From Nageia nagi (Eukaryota; Pinophyta), in the NCBI GenBank assembly GCA_050084985.1, contig JBITNC010000001.1:187984001-188048000 (forward strand): 64,000 bases of DNA, in the 5' to 3' direction. Below, one piece after another: positions 21,605 through 33,959 of the stretch; the stretch's first letter is position 1, and every line of letters begins with the position of its first letter. The notes under the pieces are model-generated. The model did no database searches, was not told where the DNA came from, and was given only the letters and a program-made list of their open reading frames with translations. The translations under genes were made by a program, and so were the position numbers.

Positions 21605-23904
21605 ATGATTCCGAACATTTGTTTTCGTCGTGCTATGTCTTTACTCGTTGGGCAGCTTTATGGCATTGCTTTTAGTACATGTAATAATTTACCGCAACTT
21701 GAAAAGCTTAAGGTCTCTCAGCAGCAGATTAATGGAGATTGTAGCTCTTATGCCTGTTTGTTATCAGGATATTTTAGGTTTAGTAGGTTAGAAGAGCCTA
21801 TGTCAATTCACGTCCATACAATTAAAACTCAACGGCGACCTCATATCTCATTTTGGAACAATCTTATGTATATTTATGCCAAAAATGGGAATTTGGCTGA
21901 TGCACTCCAAATGTTTGACAAAATGGCTCTACGAAATTCAGTCTCATGGAATTGCATGATTTCAGGCTATGTCCAACATGGGTACGGCAAGGAAGCATTG
22001 AGACTGTTTTACCAAATGCAGAAAATGCAAGGAATGGAAGGGGACATACAAGTTAAAGCTAATAAGTTCACTTTCTCTAGTGTTGTTGGAGCATGTGCAA
22101 GCCTTGCAGCTCTGCCAGAGGGAAAACAAGTCCATGAGAGTGTTATAAAATCAGGGTATGATTTGGATGTCTATAGTTTAAGTGCTCTGGTGGATATGTA
22201 TGGCAAATGCAACCAATTGGAGGATGCCCGACAAGTGTTTGACAAAATGCCTCAACAAAGTGTAATCTCATGGAATGCATTGATTGCTCGATATGGGCAG
22301 AATGGGCATGGTGAGGAAGCTCTGAAACTCTTTTGCCATATGCATTGGGTAGGGATGAAACCAACAGAGTTCACCTTTTCAGCCATTCTGATGGGATGTT
22401 CTAATATAGAAGTTTTGGAAGAGGGCAAACAACTTCACCTTATGGTTATAAAATATGGATTTCAATCCAATGTTTTTGTGGGGAGTATGCTTGTTGATAT
22501 CTATGTTTAAGTGCTCAAGCCTGGAGGATGGCATCCTTGCTTTTGAGACAATGCCTGAGAAGAACATAGTGTCGTGGACTATGATGATTTCAGGAGATGC
22601 TCAATACCATCGCATCTATGAGGTCATTGAGCTTTTTAAACAGATGCAACTACAACATATAAGGATAAATCAATTCACAATGAACAGCATCCTCAGTGCT
22701 TGTGCCGTGCCAGAAGGTCTAGATGCAGGCACGCAGGTTCATGCCCATGTTATCAAAAATGGATTCCGTTTGGATTCTAGTGTGGGACTTTCCCTTGTCA
22801 CAATGTATGCGAAATCCAATAATGTAGCTAGTTTTGCCAAAGTGTTTGAGGAAATACTCGAACCAGATGTTGTCTCATGGAATGCTATGATTGGAGGATA
22901 TGTTCAAAATGGGTGTAATGAGGAAGCTCTACAATGTTTTGCTCAAATGCAGTAGGCAGTGATGATGGCTGGTGTTTTTACCTTTGCCAGCATTCTTAGG
23001 GCATGTGCAAGTATTTCGATTTTGGAACAGGGTAAGCAGGTTCATGCCCATGTCATCAAATTTGGATGTGATTCACACGACTCTGTACAAAATTGTCTTG
23101 TAACTATGTATTCGAGATCTGCTAGCATAGAGGATGCCAGACAAGTGTTTCCCGTCCTGGATGCAACATCGTCTCATGGAATGCCTTAATTGTTGCATGT
23201 GCCCGGCATGGGTTGGCCAAGGAGGCACTCCTACTCTTTGGGCAAATTGCAGAGGCCGGTGTGAAGCCAGACCACATCTCTTTTATTGGGGTTCTTTCTG
23301 CATGCAGTCATGCTGGCCTTTTGGACGAGGGATGTAAGCACTTCGATTCAATGAGTAAATATTATGGCGTTACATCCAGAATGGAACATTATTCCTGCAT
23401 GGTTGATCTTCTTGGCCGTGGCGGACACCTTGATAAGGCTGAAGCCTTCATTCGTGCAATGCCGTTGCAACCTAGTGGTTTGGTGTGGAAGGCATTGCTG
23501 AGTGCCTGCAGAATGTATGACAATATGGCGATAGGGAAGCGTGCAGCAGAATGTCTCCTTCATGTTGATCCACAAGATGCTGCAAGTTATGTGTTGCTTG
23601 CAAATGTCTTTGCTGCAAATGGGAAATAGGGTGATGTAGCAAGGATGCGAAAAATGATGACTGACAGAGGTGTTAAAAAAGAGCCAGGATGTAGTTGGAT
23701 TGAGGTAAATAAAAGGGTGCGTGCGTTTCTCACTTAAGACAGGTCACATGAATTGATAAAACACCTATGCCAGTTGGAACTGTTTATCTGGGAAAATGGG
23801 GGAGGAAGGGTATTTACAACTTACCTGACAAGAGACTCATGTATTCTGATAAAGAGAAAGAACAAATAGAAAATAGCTGCGATAACATGGCCATTCGTAT
23901 GTAG
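21605..23904 (+). pseudogene. PLS-type, DYW-class PPR protein gene, recently broken
   Basis: Intronless gene for an organelle-targeted RNA-editing-type PPR protein. From ATG 21605 an N-terminal region precedes regular P-L-S motifs (YAKNGNLADALQMFDKM, SWNCMISGYVQHGYGKEAL, FTFSSVVGACASL and at least four further rounds), then an E domain (MEHYSCMVDLLGRGG, MPLQPSGLVWKALLSACR, QDAASYVLLANVFAANGK), E+ (VKKEPGCSWIEV) and the very start of a DYW domain (EKEQIEN, 23850-23875). Lesions: one extra T near 22505, TAG for Gln or similar at 22953, a frameshift at about 23150-23165, TAG for the usual Trp at 23627, TAA near 23735, a further shift near 23800, and the HSE zinc-ligand region replaced before a stop at 23902. 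Few lesions suggest fairly recent loss. Alternatively, some indels could be sequencing errors, but at least two stops look like true substitutions. Confidence 0.9.
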
Positions 23905-25530
23905 GAAAACATGCAATGTGTCTTCTTCTGTAGTTTTAGCACCAGATGTTGTAGGCTGTACGGTTTTCTCACATATTTGCTTTGCTATAGATGGGAGTCG
24001 AGAAGCAGAAAAGACTTGAAATTGATGTCAGAATGGAGAAGTAAAAAGCAAATACTAGAGGATTAAGGTGAATCACAAGCTATTCATCTGTCATCAATGC
24101 CAAATTACATTAACAAATGAATGTATTTTATGAAAATAGAGGCAATGGGGTATTTGCTTGGATGGTTTGAGATATACTGATAATAATGTCCACATCAAGT
24201 TTCAAACCTTGATGACACCTAATAGTGATGCCAAAGGTTATGATGCTGAGGTTTAATAATGCATTGTCATTCTTTGAGGATTTGGAAGACACAAACAGCT
24301 GATGACGACTGATGTAAATGTCCAAAGGACTATCGTTGGAGATGGAAATGGTCCAGTTTGTGCCTATTATGACGACTGATGTGTATGATATAATCCTATT
24401 CCTTTTCTTTCGATAATGGAAAGTTGGCTATTAATTTAGACTCGTGAGCACCGTGGAAAACCTATCCAAAACATTGAACACACTCAATAGTTAATGCTAT
24501 CAAAACTGTTGCCGGTTTCGTTTGCAAGATTTCCAAATGAAAAGTGATCGTGGATTGCCAAATGGCTTTACTATTCAAGCATTTTCGAGTATCTCAATGG
24601 CATTTATTGAAAATCCTTGTTTGATCAATATTGACCAGGCATAATGACATGAATGTTTTGACACTACAATTCAACAGCAGCTGTTATAGTTAATCATATT
24701 TGTAAGATTCCCTCTTACATCTTGTTATGGGTTTCTTGAACAAATTTTTGTTGGTAAATTGAAAATGTAAAGAGGGAAATGGAAGTCCATTTATAAAAGT
24801 TTGCCTAGAACAAAGGCAGTGAATGTCTAGGAGATGTACACGGATTTATTAAAAAAACTAGCATGCAGACATTAGTTTCTAGAGGAGTAGAGGGAGTTAC
24901 ACATTAATGTTTACTGTCTAAACATTAAAGAATTTCTTTCGAGCGGAGGTAAAATTTCTTTTTTAATAATTTAGCCGGAGAGATTTTTAAGAGCTTCAGG
25001 ATTTTGCCGTTTTCTAATGATGTATTAGGTAGACTTGATTGTGAGTTGTTAGCATGGGTAAAAGCCTCGCGGCTTTGCAACTTCACCAATTACAATGCCA
25101 TAGTGGCGGGTAAATTTTTTGTTAACTTTTTAACAAAAGGAGATTCTTTGCATGTCCTTCCAGCATTGTGAATGTCCTCCACCATGTGGACATTGTGGAG
25201 AGCATTTGATGCATTGAATGAAAGGTGAACACATATATCCATAGATGATGGAACATTTAGGTATCCATTACATGTCACTAAGGGTGTTTATTGCTCGTGA
25301 TATTAGTAAGTATGAATGAATAATGTCATCATAAAAATAATATTGAAAGACTATTATATTTGGGAGCATTTTTTTATTGGAGGAGTGATTGACGTGATTC
25401 AATTTCTTATTGTACTTGCCTACTTTGAGGTTCATGTTGGGTGTATAATTCTCTCTTATTTGATTGATATATTGTATTTTCTTGAAATATTTACATAATA
25501 TTATTGGTATTTGTGTTGGTTTATAATAAG
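23905..25530. other. No gene recognised
   Basis: Both strands contain only short open frames without recognisable motifs. Nothing resembling LTR ends or tandem repeats was found. Confidence 0.5.
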
Positions 25531-25542
25531 TGGTATTAGAGC
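25531..25542 (+). other. Possible primer-binding site of a lost retroelement
   Basis: TGGTATTAGAGC matches the tRNA-iMet-type site used by the Copia-A elements. The upstream flank could be an LTR end, but no gag follows and no paired LTR was found. Confidence 0.4.
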
Positions 25543-25989
25543 ATTGATTTTAGTTACATAAGGGGAAAAATAATATTTTCTTTCCTTTTTGGAGGCTTGC
25601 ATAAATTGCTCAAATCATGAGTATCCTTACAGTTATTTTAATGAATTTTCAAAGGGTTGATAGAGATCAAACTAAGGAAGTTGCAATTCAAATTTTAAGT
25701 GAGTTGGAACTATATTTACTAAGTTATAGGCATTTGAAATCTCATAGTAAAATTGCTCTTTAGGGCAAGAGAAAAAAAATTGCAGTAATTGAAATAGAAC
25801 AATGACAAATAAATAATTAAATTCTTGAAGGATATAGTTCAAATATTAAAGAGAGAGGAGGGAGATATGGATGGAAGCGCAACTTTTTGTGCCAACCCAA
25901 GGAAAGAGAATGGAAGCCCTAGGTGATTGAGCTTTGGTTCTCCATGAACGAATAAGATGGAATGCAAGGATACAAATTTTTTAAAGGAC

Positions 25990-27060
25990 ATAGATGACTA
26001 TGGGAGCCATGGAAGAGTTCGATGGAGGGAGGTTGTTCCATTGGGAAAGGGTTCTGATCCACCATCGACGATGCTACTCTTTGATTTAGACTTCTTCCAT
26101 ACAACTTTCTAGCAAGAACATTAATTTGCAAGATCAGAGGAAAAAGACCAGATAAGGATGCTTTTGACAAGTTCACTAAGGATTGCTAGGAATGTGAGTT
26201 GTTTATTATCTTACTTCCTCGATTTTTTTTGCTATTATCTTTGATAAGGTGGAAGATCAAGATAGGATTTACAACTATGGTTACACATGGCTTTTTGGGC
26301 AAATAGGTGTCTACATGCATGCATGAATGCCTGATTTCAACCCTTTGACTGAAACAGTGGAAGGTTTTCTGGTCTGGTTAAATTTGTATGGTCTCCCATT
26401 CAATTTTTGGGAGGAGAATGCTCTTTCTAAAATTGGAGATGCTATCGGTTTATTCTTGTTTTTAGAAGATCAAACTGTATAAAATTTGGAGACATGGAAT
26501 AATGGAAGTAAAGTTAGAATGGCAGTTTGGATGAAGAATTCCACATCTTGGCCCCAAACGGTCAAAATCTCATCCCCATGGTGGGAATGGACCCAACTTG
26601 TTGAATATGAAAACTACTCTATTTGTTGTTTTGGTTGCCAACAGTTGGGTCACCTAGAAAAAGCATGCCCCAAGTCTCTTTTTGATTAATTTGATGAAGC
26701 TGAAGGCATGAGAAATCACTATTATAAGGTTGAGGATCAACCATTGATTAAAATCCAAAAACATGGGATTAATGGGGACAATAAGGAAACTATCTTGGAG
26801 GATCCAAGGATCACTGATATTTGCCCTAGCCAAACACCAGAAAGTTTGCTAAATACCTAATAATGTGGCAATTATAACAATCCTTACGAATGCACTTCTC
26901 TACAGCCTGATCAGTGTAATCCTACACAAGGAAATTATGCTAAGCTAAGTGGGATTATTTTTGAGTAGACCAGAAGAGCAGAGGAGGTAGCCACACCTGA
27001 AAATTCACTGAAGATGGAAGTTGAGAACGATGGGAATTAGTCCCACACAAGGATATCTTG
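25990..27060 (+). pseudogene. LINE (L1-type) ORF1 remnant
   Basis: Plus-strand pieces read LARTLICKIRGKRPDKDAF (26107), KVEDQDRIYNYGYTWLFG, GFLVWLNLYGLPFNFWEENA (26364) and, within 26486-26689, YENYSICCFGCQQLGHLEKACP. This is the DUF4283 domain followed by a CX2CX4HX4C zinc knuckle, the usual build of plant L1 ORF1 RNA-binding proteins. Several stops break it, e.g. near 26188, 26325 and 26479. No reverse transcriptase follows. The A-rich end near 27300 could be the 3' end of a truncated copy. Confidence 0.75.
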
Positions 27061-27309
27061 AATGTAGAATGTTTCAAATGGACAAACTCAAAAGTATCTG
27101 CATGCCTCTCTAAAACACAAGGATCAAACATGAAGTAGAAAGGAAAAATCTCTGAGGTGACTGTAGTTGGTTGACTCTCAATTTGGTACACAATTGTTTG
27201 TTTTATGTTTTTCATGAATCTTGTATTGAATATCTATCTTTGTAAATATAGGTTTTAGGGCTCTATTTTTTGAAAACCCGCTTTAACTTTTTATCCTTAT
27301 CGAAAAAAA

Positions 27310-30060
27310 AATTAAATTCTAACCTATTTGGAGTTAGATTAGCTAATTTATTGCACAATCAAAAAAATTTCACCAAAGTTACTTGTAGATATTTGAATTT
27401 GATTTTTGTATTTAATTAAATATTAAATTTAGGCATCAAAATGATTTATTATTTGAAGGGAATAATAATAAAGTGAATTCAAATTGTATAAGATAGGTTA
27501 GCTAATCCAAATTTAAATAATAATTCAGGTATGAATAACAAGCCAAAAATTATCTTAAAACATCAACTTTCTTAATGAGCAAAGATTTATATTGCCATAT
27601 CTCTTAATGCATAAGCCTCACTATCTCTCCATTATCATAAATGAGAAGATAATTTCTTAAAGAAGACATTGCTACAATATTATGCTAAGTCGAAAGTCAT
27701 TTTGTACACAAACAAAGAGTTTCAAGCTAAACCATATTAGTTGAACCAAAGAGTTGAAGTCTTGAGACCATTTGATAGACTTTGCAACTTTTAGATATAC
27801 AAAATTCTCAAAGAGTAGGATCACCATTGGTCATGTCATCAACATGTAAGAGCACCATTGATCTTGTTTATGAGGTTTTCAACCCTTGAAAACTTGTAGT
27901 GGCTTTCAACTTTAGTTTCTAGGTAGAACACCCAATCAATTTGGTTCTATGTAGGATCTAGTTCTTTGTCATGTAAGACACATGGAACATTATTTCCAGA
28001 ATAAGATTTCCTCTAGTGTGGGTTTTCTAGGAAGTTTTTTTTTCCAAGAATATTAGAATGAAATTGGAGGTTTCTGTAGTAGAGGAATGTAGTTCAAAGT
28101 TCTAGGAGTTATCCCTAAAGAGAAAGGGTATCTCCTAATGGGATTTCCCTAAAGTCAGTTGACAAAAGTTTAACTTCAACTGGTTCCCTTTAACATAGGT
28201 CAAAAGTTTATCTTTATCATTTCAAATAAATCCTTCTAGATGTAACGCCTCTAGGTTCCCTTTAAATATCACATCAAAATTTTATTTTACCCATCCCTTA
28301 GGGGGCAAGGGTCTCCATCTTACTAGATATCTATTCACCTTTACCTCTGCAATACAAATATCCTTTTGAGGCATTCCCCACTTTTAAGAAATCCTCATAT
28401 CCTCACATGATTCCAATTCTACCTTGAAGGGTATGGTAGCCATTTTTTTTGTAATGGCACCAATCATTATCCTTCCTAACTAATCTATTTATTTTTTAAT
28501 TCTTGAAATCTCCATTATTCCTTTCTTTCCAAATATTCTAATAATAGTAAGGAAGACTTAATTTCCAAAGTATTTTTAGACATTAAATCTTGAAGAGAGA
28601 TGACTAGTTGAGGCATAAGTCTACTAAGGAATTTGGGGAAACCCAAAAATTCAAAAAGTGGAAGAAGGGAGTTAAATATTTCTTGGGAGAAAGGGAAATA
28701 TAAGAAAATATATTTGAAGGTTTTGAAATCAATGTCATAGAGGTGACATCAATTCGGGATCACCAATCCTTTTTTGAGAATATTCTCAATGGTAAGGATC
28801 TTGTTATGCATTACTAACTAGAAGAAGAAATTGACCTTTGGGTTGAGCTTTTTAAACCAAACTTGATTAACAAACAATAAGTCCATAAGTTGATTTGATA
28901 GAGAATAGGCCCGATTTCTTCTCTTTCTAAATGAAGGGAGTCTCCCTCTTCCCTCAAAAGGGGAAGCTAGGCCCTTAAAAACTATTTAAGTTCTTTATTG
29001 CTTCTATTTCCTAGGTACAAAGTCCTCTCATGGTAGGGGTTTCCATATTATCCTTCCTTCCCTCTCTTCTAAGTAATATGCCACCTTGATTCCAAAAAAA
29101 TGGTTTGTGATCCTTCATGCAATTGTAAATTCTAAAATTTTAGAAAGAGGATAGTCCTTGATCCATTTTTCTTGCTAAAAATTAACTTTCCTACCATTAC
29201 CTACAATCTAATGTAAACCTTTAACTAGGATATCCTTAATGCAAAGGACACTCTTTTATAAGGGGGGTTCTATCCAATAAAGGTTTATTATAAAAAATAT
29301 TTTTCTTTATGAATCCTCATCCAACTCAATGATTCATATTTAAGGATCTTCTATCCTTATTTCATCAATAAAGCTTAGTTCATTAGCCCAAGTATCTATA
29401 GATCTAAGCGTCCAAAATCTTTTATTGAATATACTTATTTCCATGCTATGAGGGTAAACAATTTCTTTTCCTTTTATCCAAAGCAAAGGAAGGGTTTTTG
29501 AATTTGTTGAAGTTTCTAGAAAATTGAGGATATGATCTTGAAGAGGGACATAAGTATATAGGGATGCTTTGCAAAGTGATCTTAACTAACTAGGATTTAC
29601 TCACTTGAATTAGAAGGGCTCCTTTTCAACTAATCAATTTCCTTTAAAATAGTTCTATAATTGGTTTCCACATACTTCCTTTCATAATTCCATTGAACAC
29701 TACACCATAAAAAGGATTTTACGGGTGATTTTTTTTACAATAGTTTTAAACTACCTTAATAGACCCTAAGAGAGTGATTTATAATCACCATTAAATATTT
29801 ATCCTAAAAAAATACAAAGGCACTTTTAGATATCTTTAACGAGAGTTAGGGTGCATTTGTGTGTTCAACAAAAAGGCACATTATGTTCCATTTGTGTGCA
29901 TGCAAAAGGGCATTCATCACAACAACATTAAAGAAAAACCACTTCTTACTATTTTTTGTTGGATGTTGATGTCTTCTTCCAGAGATGTTGAGATGACACA
30001 AGCTTAAAGGATATTGAAAAAGGTTAATTCATTAGGTTGGAAACTACTTCCAATTTGTTG
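27310..30060. other. No gene recognised
   Basis: AT-rich sequence with stops in all frames. I see no protein motif, LTR edge or ordered repeat in this stretch. Confidence 0.45.
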
Positions 30061-30065
30061 CATTT

Positions 30066-30856
30066 CATATGTTTAGATGATTAAATTTGATCCTACTATT
30101 GATTAATTGTGTATAATCACCTACTAAAATGAAGAATATTACTATTGAAATAAACATGCAACTACTGATAAATGATCAATATAGAAAATATAGAATAACC
30201 TAAAGTATTGTGAATTTAAATCAAATAAAATGATACTTAGGTTAATGAAACAAATTCACAACCTATGTGACATGGATCAAGATAAATACTTGCTACCTTT
30301 CATAGATGATTGTATGCACATAAGAATCAAACTTGTCACTAGGATGAAATATTGAAAAATAAGACTCAGTATAAGGATAGATCTATAGAGTAGCATGAAT
30401 GCCACATGTAGCACATATAATATGCTCCTTGCAAGTTAGTCTTCATAATCCAAGTTTCTAACAATAATAATAATAATGTGAAGAACCTAGTATAGTACAT
30501 TATGAAAGATGAATAATGGAGTGCTCTTATGATAACATATCCTAATCTTGATAGGTAGTGTCAAGAAACACCTAAATATTTTTAATATTGAGTGTGACTA
30601 TCGATATATGAATGTTGATAGCCTCCTCATGTTACCTTACCTCCTTTTATATGCGAGAGATCCACCATAATGCACATTCATGGGTTAGTGCTGATAGTAG
30701 GGGCCTAACACATAAAAAGAGAAACAACATGAGAAGGGAATATAAGTTAGCCTAAATAATCATAATATGAGATAAAATGATAAAATAGAGCATGCCCTTA
30801 ATTAAGTAATACGAAAATTAATTTGTGATATTAGGTATTAAAATTAAGTATCAACA
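30066..30856 (-). repeat. Old Tat-type Gypsy LTR (3' LTR) remnant
   Basis: Diverged but collinear with the LTR at 31618-32437 (shared AAGATAAATAC, GATTRTATG, AACTTGT). On the minus strand it begins TGTTGATACTTAATTTT, just after a purine-rich AAAAGATGGGTATT (30857-30872), as expected for PPT plus LTR. 30873-31612 aligns with the 3' noncoding region of the younger element. The left end is approximate. Confidence 0.6.
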
Positions 30857-31612
30857 AATACCCATCTTTTCAAGTTTAAAGAAATGAGATGTAGTTATAC
30901 TTACAAAGGAAATAAAAAATAGAAAGGATAGAAAAACTCCCTTTTCTTTGTAGAGCTTGAAATCAACAATGTTTGATGATGTATCATTCCCCTTCTTTGC
31001 ATTGATTGCATTAGGAGAAAATATGGGAATTTGATGCAATCAAATGTGAAGAACTTATGATGAGAGAATACAAAATAACATCTCCAAAAAGAACATATAT
31101 ATTAATCATAAATAGATAGATCATATAAGGCATAAAGATGGAATTAATATAATATGTAAATGATAGAACATAAGAGAAAGAATATCATCATTAGGTACTA
31201 TGTCATATTCTTAGATTCTAATTAAAATGTGTTACCATAAGGTACTATGCCCCATTCCTAGATATATGGTGATGAATTCAAAGCCCATCCAATAAAGGAA
31301 AATGATAGTAAAGGATAGTTTACCACAATTATTTTCCTTATTATGGTTACTCTTTTCCATAGTTACCATTAGGTAGGATAATATTAAATATAAAATAACA
31401 AATATGACATAGAAAATAATATATGCACTTACTTGTTGAAGGGAATATGCAAAAATAAAATAACAAATATGAGATGAAAGTCAACAAAGTTACATTATGA
31501 ATTATTAATCTGGCTATTGAATCTACATCAAGGTAGTTAAATAGTTAGCCTACAAGGATTACGATAGATAAATAATCACCTACTAAGGAACAATTTTTTT
31601 TTTAATTTTTTA

Positions 31613-31617
31613 CCTTC
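31613..31617. repeat. Target-site duplication, left copy (CCTTC)
   Basis: CCTTC directly left of the LTR at 31618, matched by CCTTC at 48158-48162 directly right of the LTR ending at 48157. Confidence 0.85.
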
Positions 31618-32437
31618 TATTATATGTGTTTGATTACCCTTGGGATTTTAGCATAAGTAAAACTAGTACACAACATTTAAGTCTGAATACCTAAGAGAAT
31701 TAGCTCAAATAAACATACATTGTATACATGAATAACTTAAATTAAGATGAAAATAAAATAATAATGCAATAACAAAATTAAGGTTTTAGTGAATCAAGAT
31801 AAACAAAACAAAAGCATGCACTAAAGAGATTGGAATCAAGTGTAAGATAAATACATGCTTGTCCCTACCTATGATAGAACTGATTATATGTAGACTAAAC
31901 TTGTTGAAGTGAATTAAACTTGATATGTGAACCCCAAAACTAATAATAATAAGAAAATCAACATGGATGCTAGGTCATAGAACAATAATGTGGGTGGGTA
32001 CTCCAGTGTAGGTGTTAGGGTTATTGAAGATTAGGATTTTCCATCAAGGATTTATGACAATAGGAATGTAAATAAGGTGAGACATGAATATAATTGCGAA
32101 TGGATGGACATCAAATATGCTCAAGTGGTAACAAGATTCCAATCTCAACACGAAGCATTAAAAAATAACAAAGAGTAGGGTATTGATTATCGAGATGTAA
32201 ATATTGATTGCTTTCCCAAGTTAGAGATACTTACATTTATATAGGCATGATATTCCACCAATCGACCACTTGTAAGAAGATTGAAGTTGACCTAATGTAA
32301 CTAACATAAAAATAAGAATATTACTTGAGATAAGTGTGATAATAAACCCTTAACATGATTAAAAGATGATTATAATATAATTATGATGTTACACTTAAGT
32401 GGGACCACATTAGGGGGACTAGATTTAGGTGTCAATA
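31618..32437 (-). repeat. 3' LTR of the Tat element
   Basis: An 820-bp LTR collinear with 47328-48157. On the plus strand it runs from TATTATATGTGTTTGATTA to TTTAGGTGTCAATA. Both ends seem to have lost a canonical G/C by transition. Confidence 0.87.
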
Positions 32438-32452
32438 GATGCCCTCCTTTGC
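32438..32452 (-). other. Polypurine tract of the Tat element
   Basis: The minus strand reads GCAAAGGAGGGCATC just before the LTR start. This is the usual purine-rich primer for plus-strand DNA synthesis, and its form (AAAGGRGGGCATC then TRTTGACACC) is familiar from Tat elements. Confidence 0.85.
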
Positions 32453-32809
32453 AAGTATAATGAAATGAAAACTATTAAAATGAAACTATACTTGCAAAGG
32501 AAGTAAAAGATACATAAATATCCAAATCATCAAGGAATGATGATGTATATTGCCCCCCTCTTTGACTTGGTTATGAGATGGAATGACGTGCATGAAGTAG
32601 AATCAACCAAGAACTAATAATAAAACCTAAAAAACGAGAGAGAAAAAAATACCAAACTCTAAGCATATATGTGATGGTTAACTCATAAAAGATATAACGA
32701 TAATAACAAGAGTAAATAATCATAATATTTCATCTTCAATGATATAGAAAGTAAGAGCAAGGATGAAATAAATATAAGATGCACACATCATATTGAGAAT
32801 ACCAAATAC

Positions 32810-33130
32810 TAATGTTTCATTCTTAGATGTATACATACAAAAGCATAACAAGGTGTATTAACATCGTCATGAGGCAAATGCCCATTCCTAGATGCAACAT
32901 GCAAGAGCATAACAAGATATGCTTACATCGTCATGAGGTACATGCCCCATTCCTAGATGCAAACATATGATAATAAAAAGATACAAAGATGATGGTTAGT
33001 TTAAACCCAATAAACAAAGGTGATCATAAAGAGTGCCATACATCATCATGAGGTACATGTCCCATTCCTAGATGTAGATAAGACATTCCACTAGTGTCAT
33101 GAGGTATAAGCCTCATTCTTAGATGTGACA
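32810..33130. repeat. Dispersed degenerate repeats in Tat 3' region
   Basis: The box GAGGTACATGCCCCATTCCT with small changes recurs near 32870, 32936, 33051 and 33100, at irregular 50-115 bp spacing. Weaker copies occur near 31195 and 31240 in the older element. Confidence 0.75.
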
Positions 33131-33180
33131 TAAAGAGAACTAACATGAATAATATGATTGCTAGGCCATCAGCCTGTTGA

Positions 33181-33425
33181 TTGGTTTAGTCACAACCAAC
33201 AAAATGACCCAAAAGATAGTTGGTTTAGTCTCAGTTACATATGATTGTTGTGGAAATTAGGATGAATATTGGTTTAGTCCCAATCAACATACTAACCTAA
33301 AAGAATGGTTGGTTTAGTCCCAACCATGAATGATTGCTATGCAATTAGGATGATGAATAATTTAGTCCCAATCATCACACTAACATAAAAGAATTGTTGG
33401 TTTAGTCCCAACCATGATTCTAAAA
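33181..33425. repeat. 88-bp higher-order tandem repeat in Tat 3' region
   Basis: Units begin near 33181, 33269 and 33357. Each carries two GGTTTAGTCCCAA boxes about 45 bp apart plus ACTAACMTAAAAGAAT. Noncoding tandem repeats between integrase and 3' LTR are common in Tat/Ogre elements. Confidence 0.8.
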
Positions 33426-33959
33426 ATAGTGATGGTTATTTAACATCCACCCAATAAGGATATGGCTAAGAAAATAATAGCAAAAGGTAGAGAAACAATG
33501 TGCATGTATAAATATGTATGTTAAGACAATAAGGTTAACAAGAAATAATACTTTCACTTACTTGTACTATCATTTTTATGAATTGAATGCTAGCGCAAAT
33601 GCTGAGACTAACATGGGAGCTAAGATTTGTAGTGAATTAGACCCTGATATCTTTTAGAGATTGAGCTAACTCTATCAGGAGCTAAAAAAATTATGTTTAG
33701 TTTCTAAAATAGATTTCCTATATTTGAATGAATCCAATGTACGATTGAGTGACCTTGTAAATTTGGACTGATTTACTAAGTTGACTAACTTTGATTTACT
33801 ATTGCCAACTGGACTTATTGATTTCACTAATATTTTTGATATCCTTAATGTTCATGATATGTTGAAATATGCTATAATTGCCAATGTAAGTGCTAAGCTA
33901 GATGATGAATTTTTATGTAGAAAGCTGATGCGGGTGTTAGCATAACAGAATAAAAATTA

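Noticed and set aside
21605-23904. Intact PPR gene with introns bridging the breaks
   Set aside because: The breaks are single-base shifts or single stop codons with PPR text continuing immediately on both sides, leaving no room for introns.
24128-25500. Short open frames after the PPR pseudogene
   Set aside because: All under about 66 codons, no motif, no codon pattern that would support a gene.
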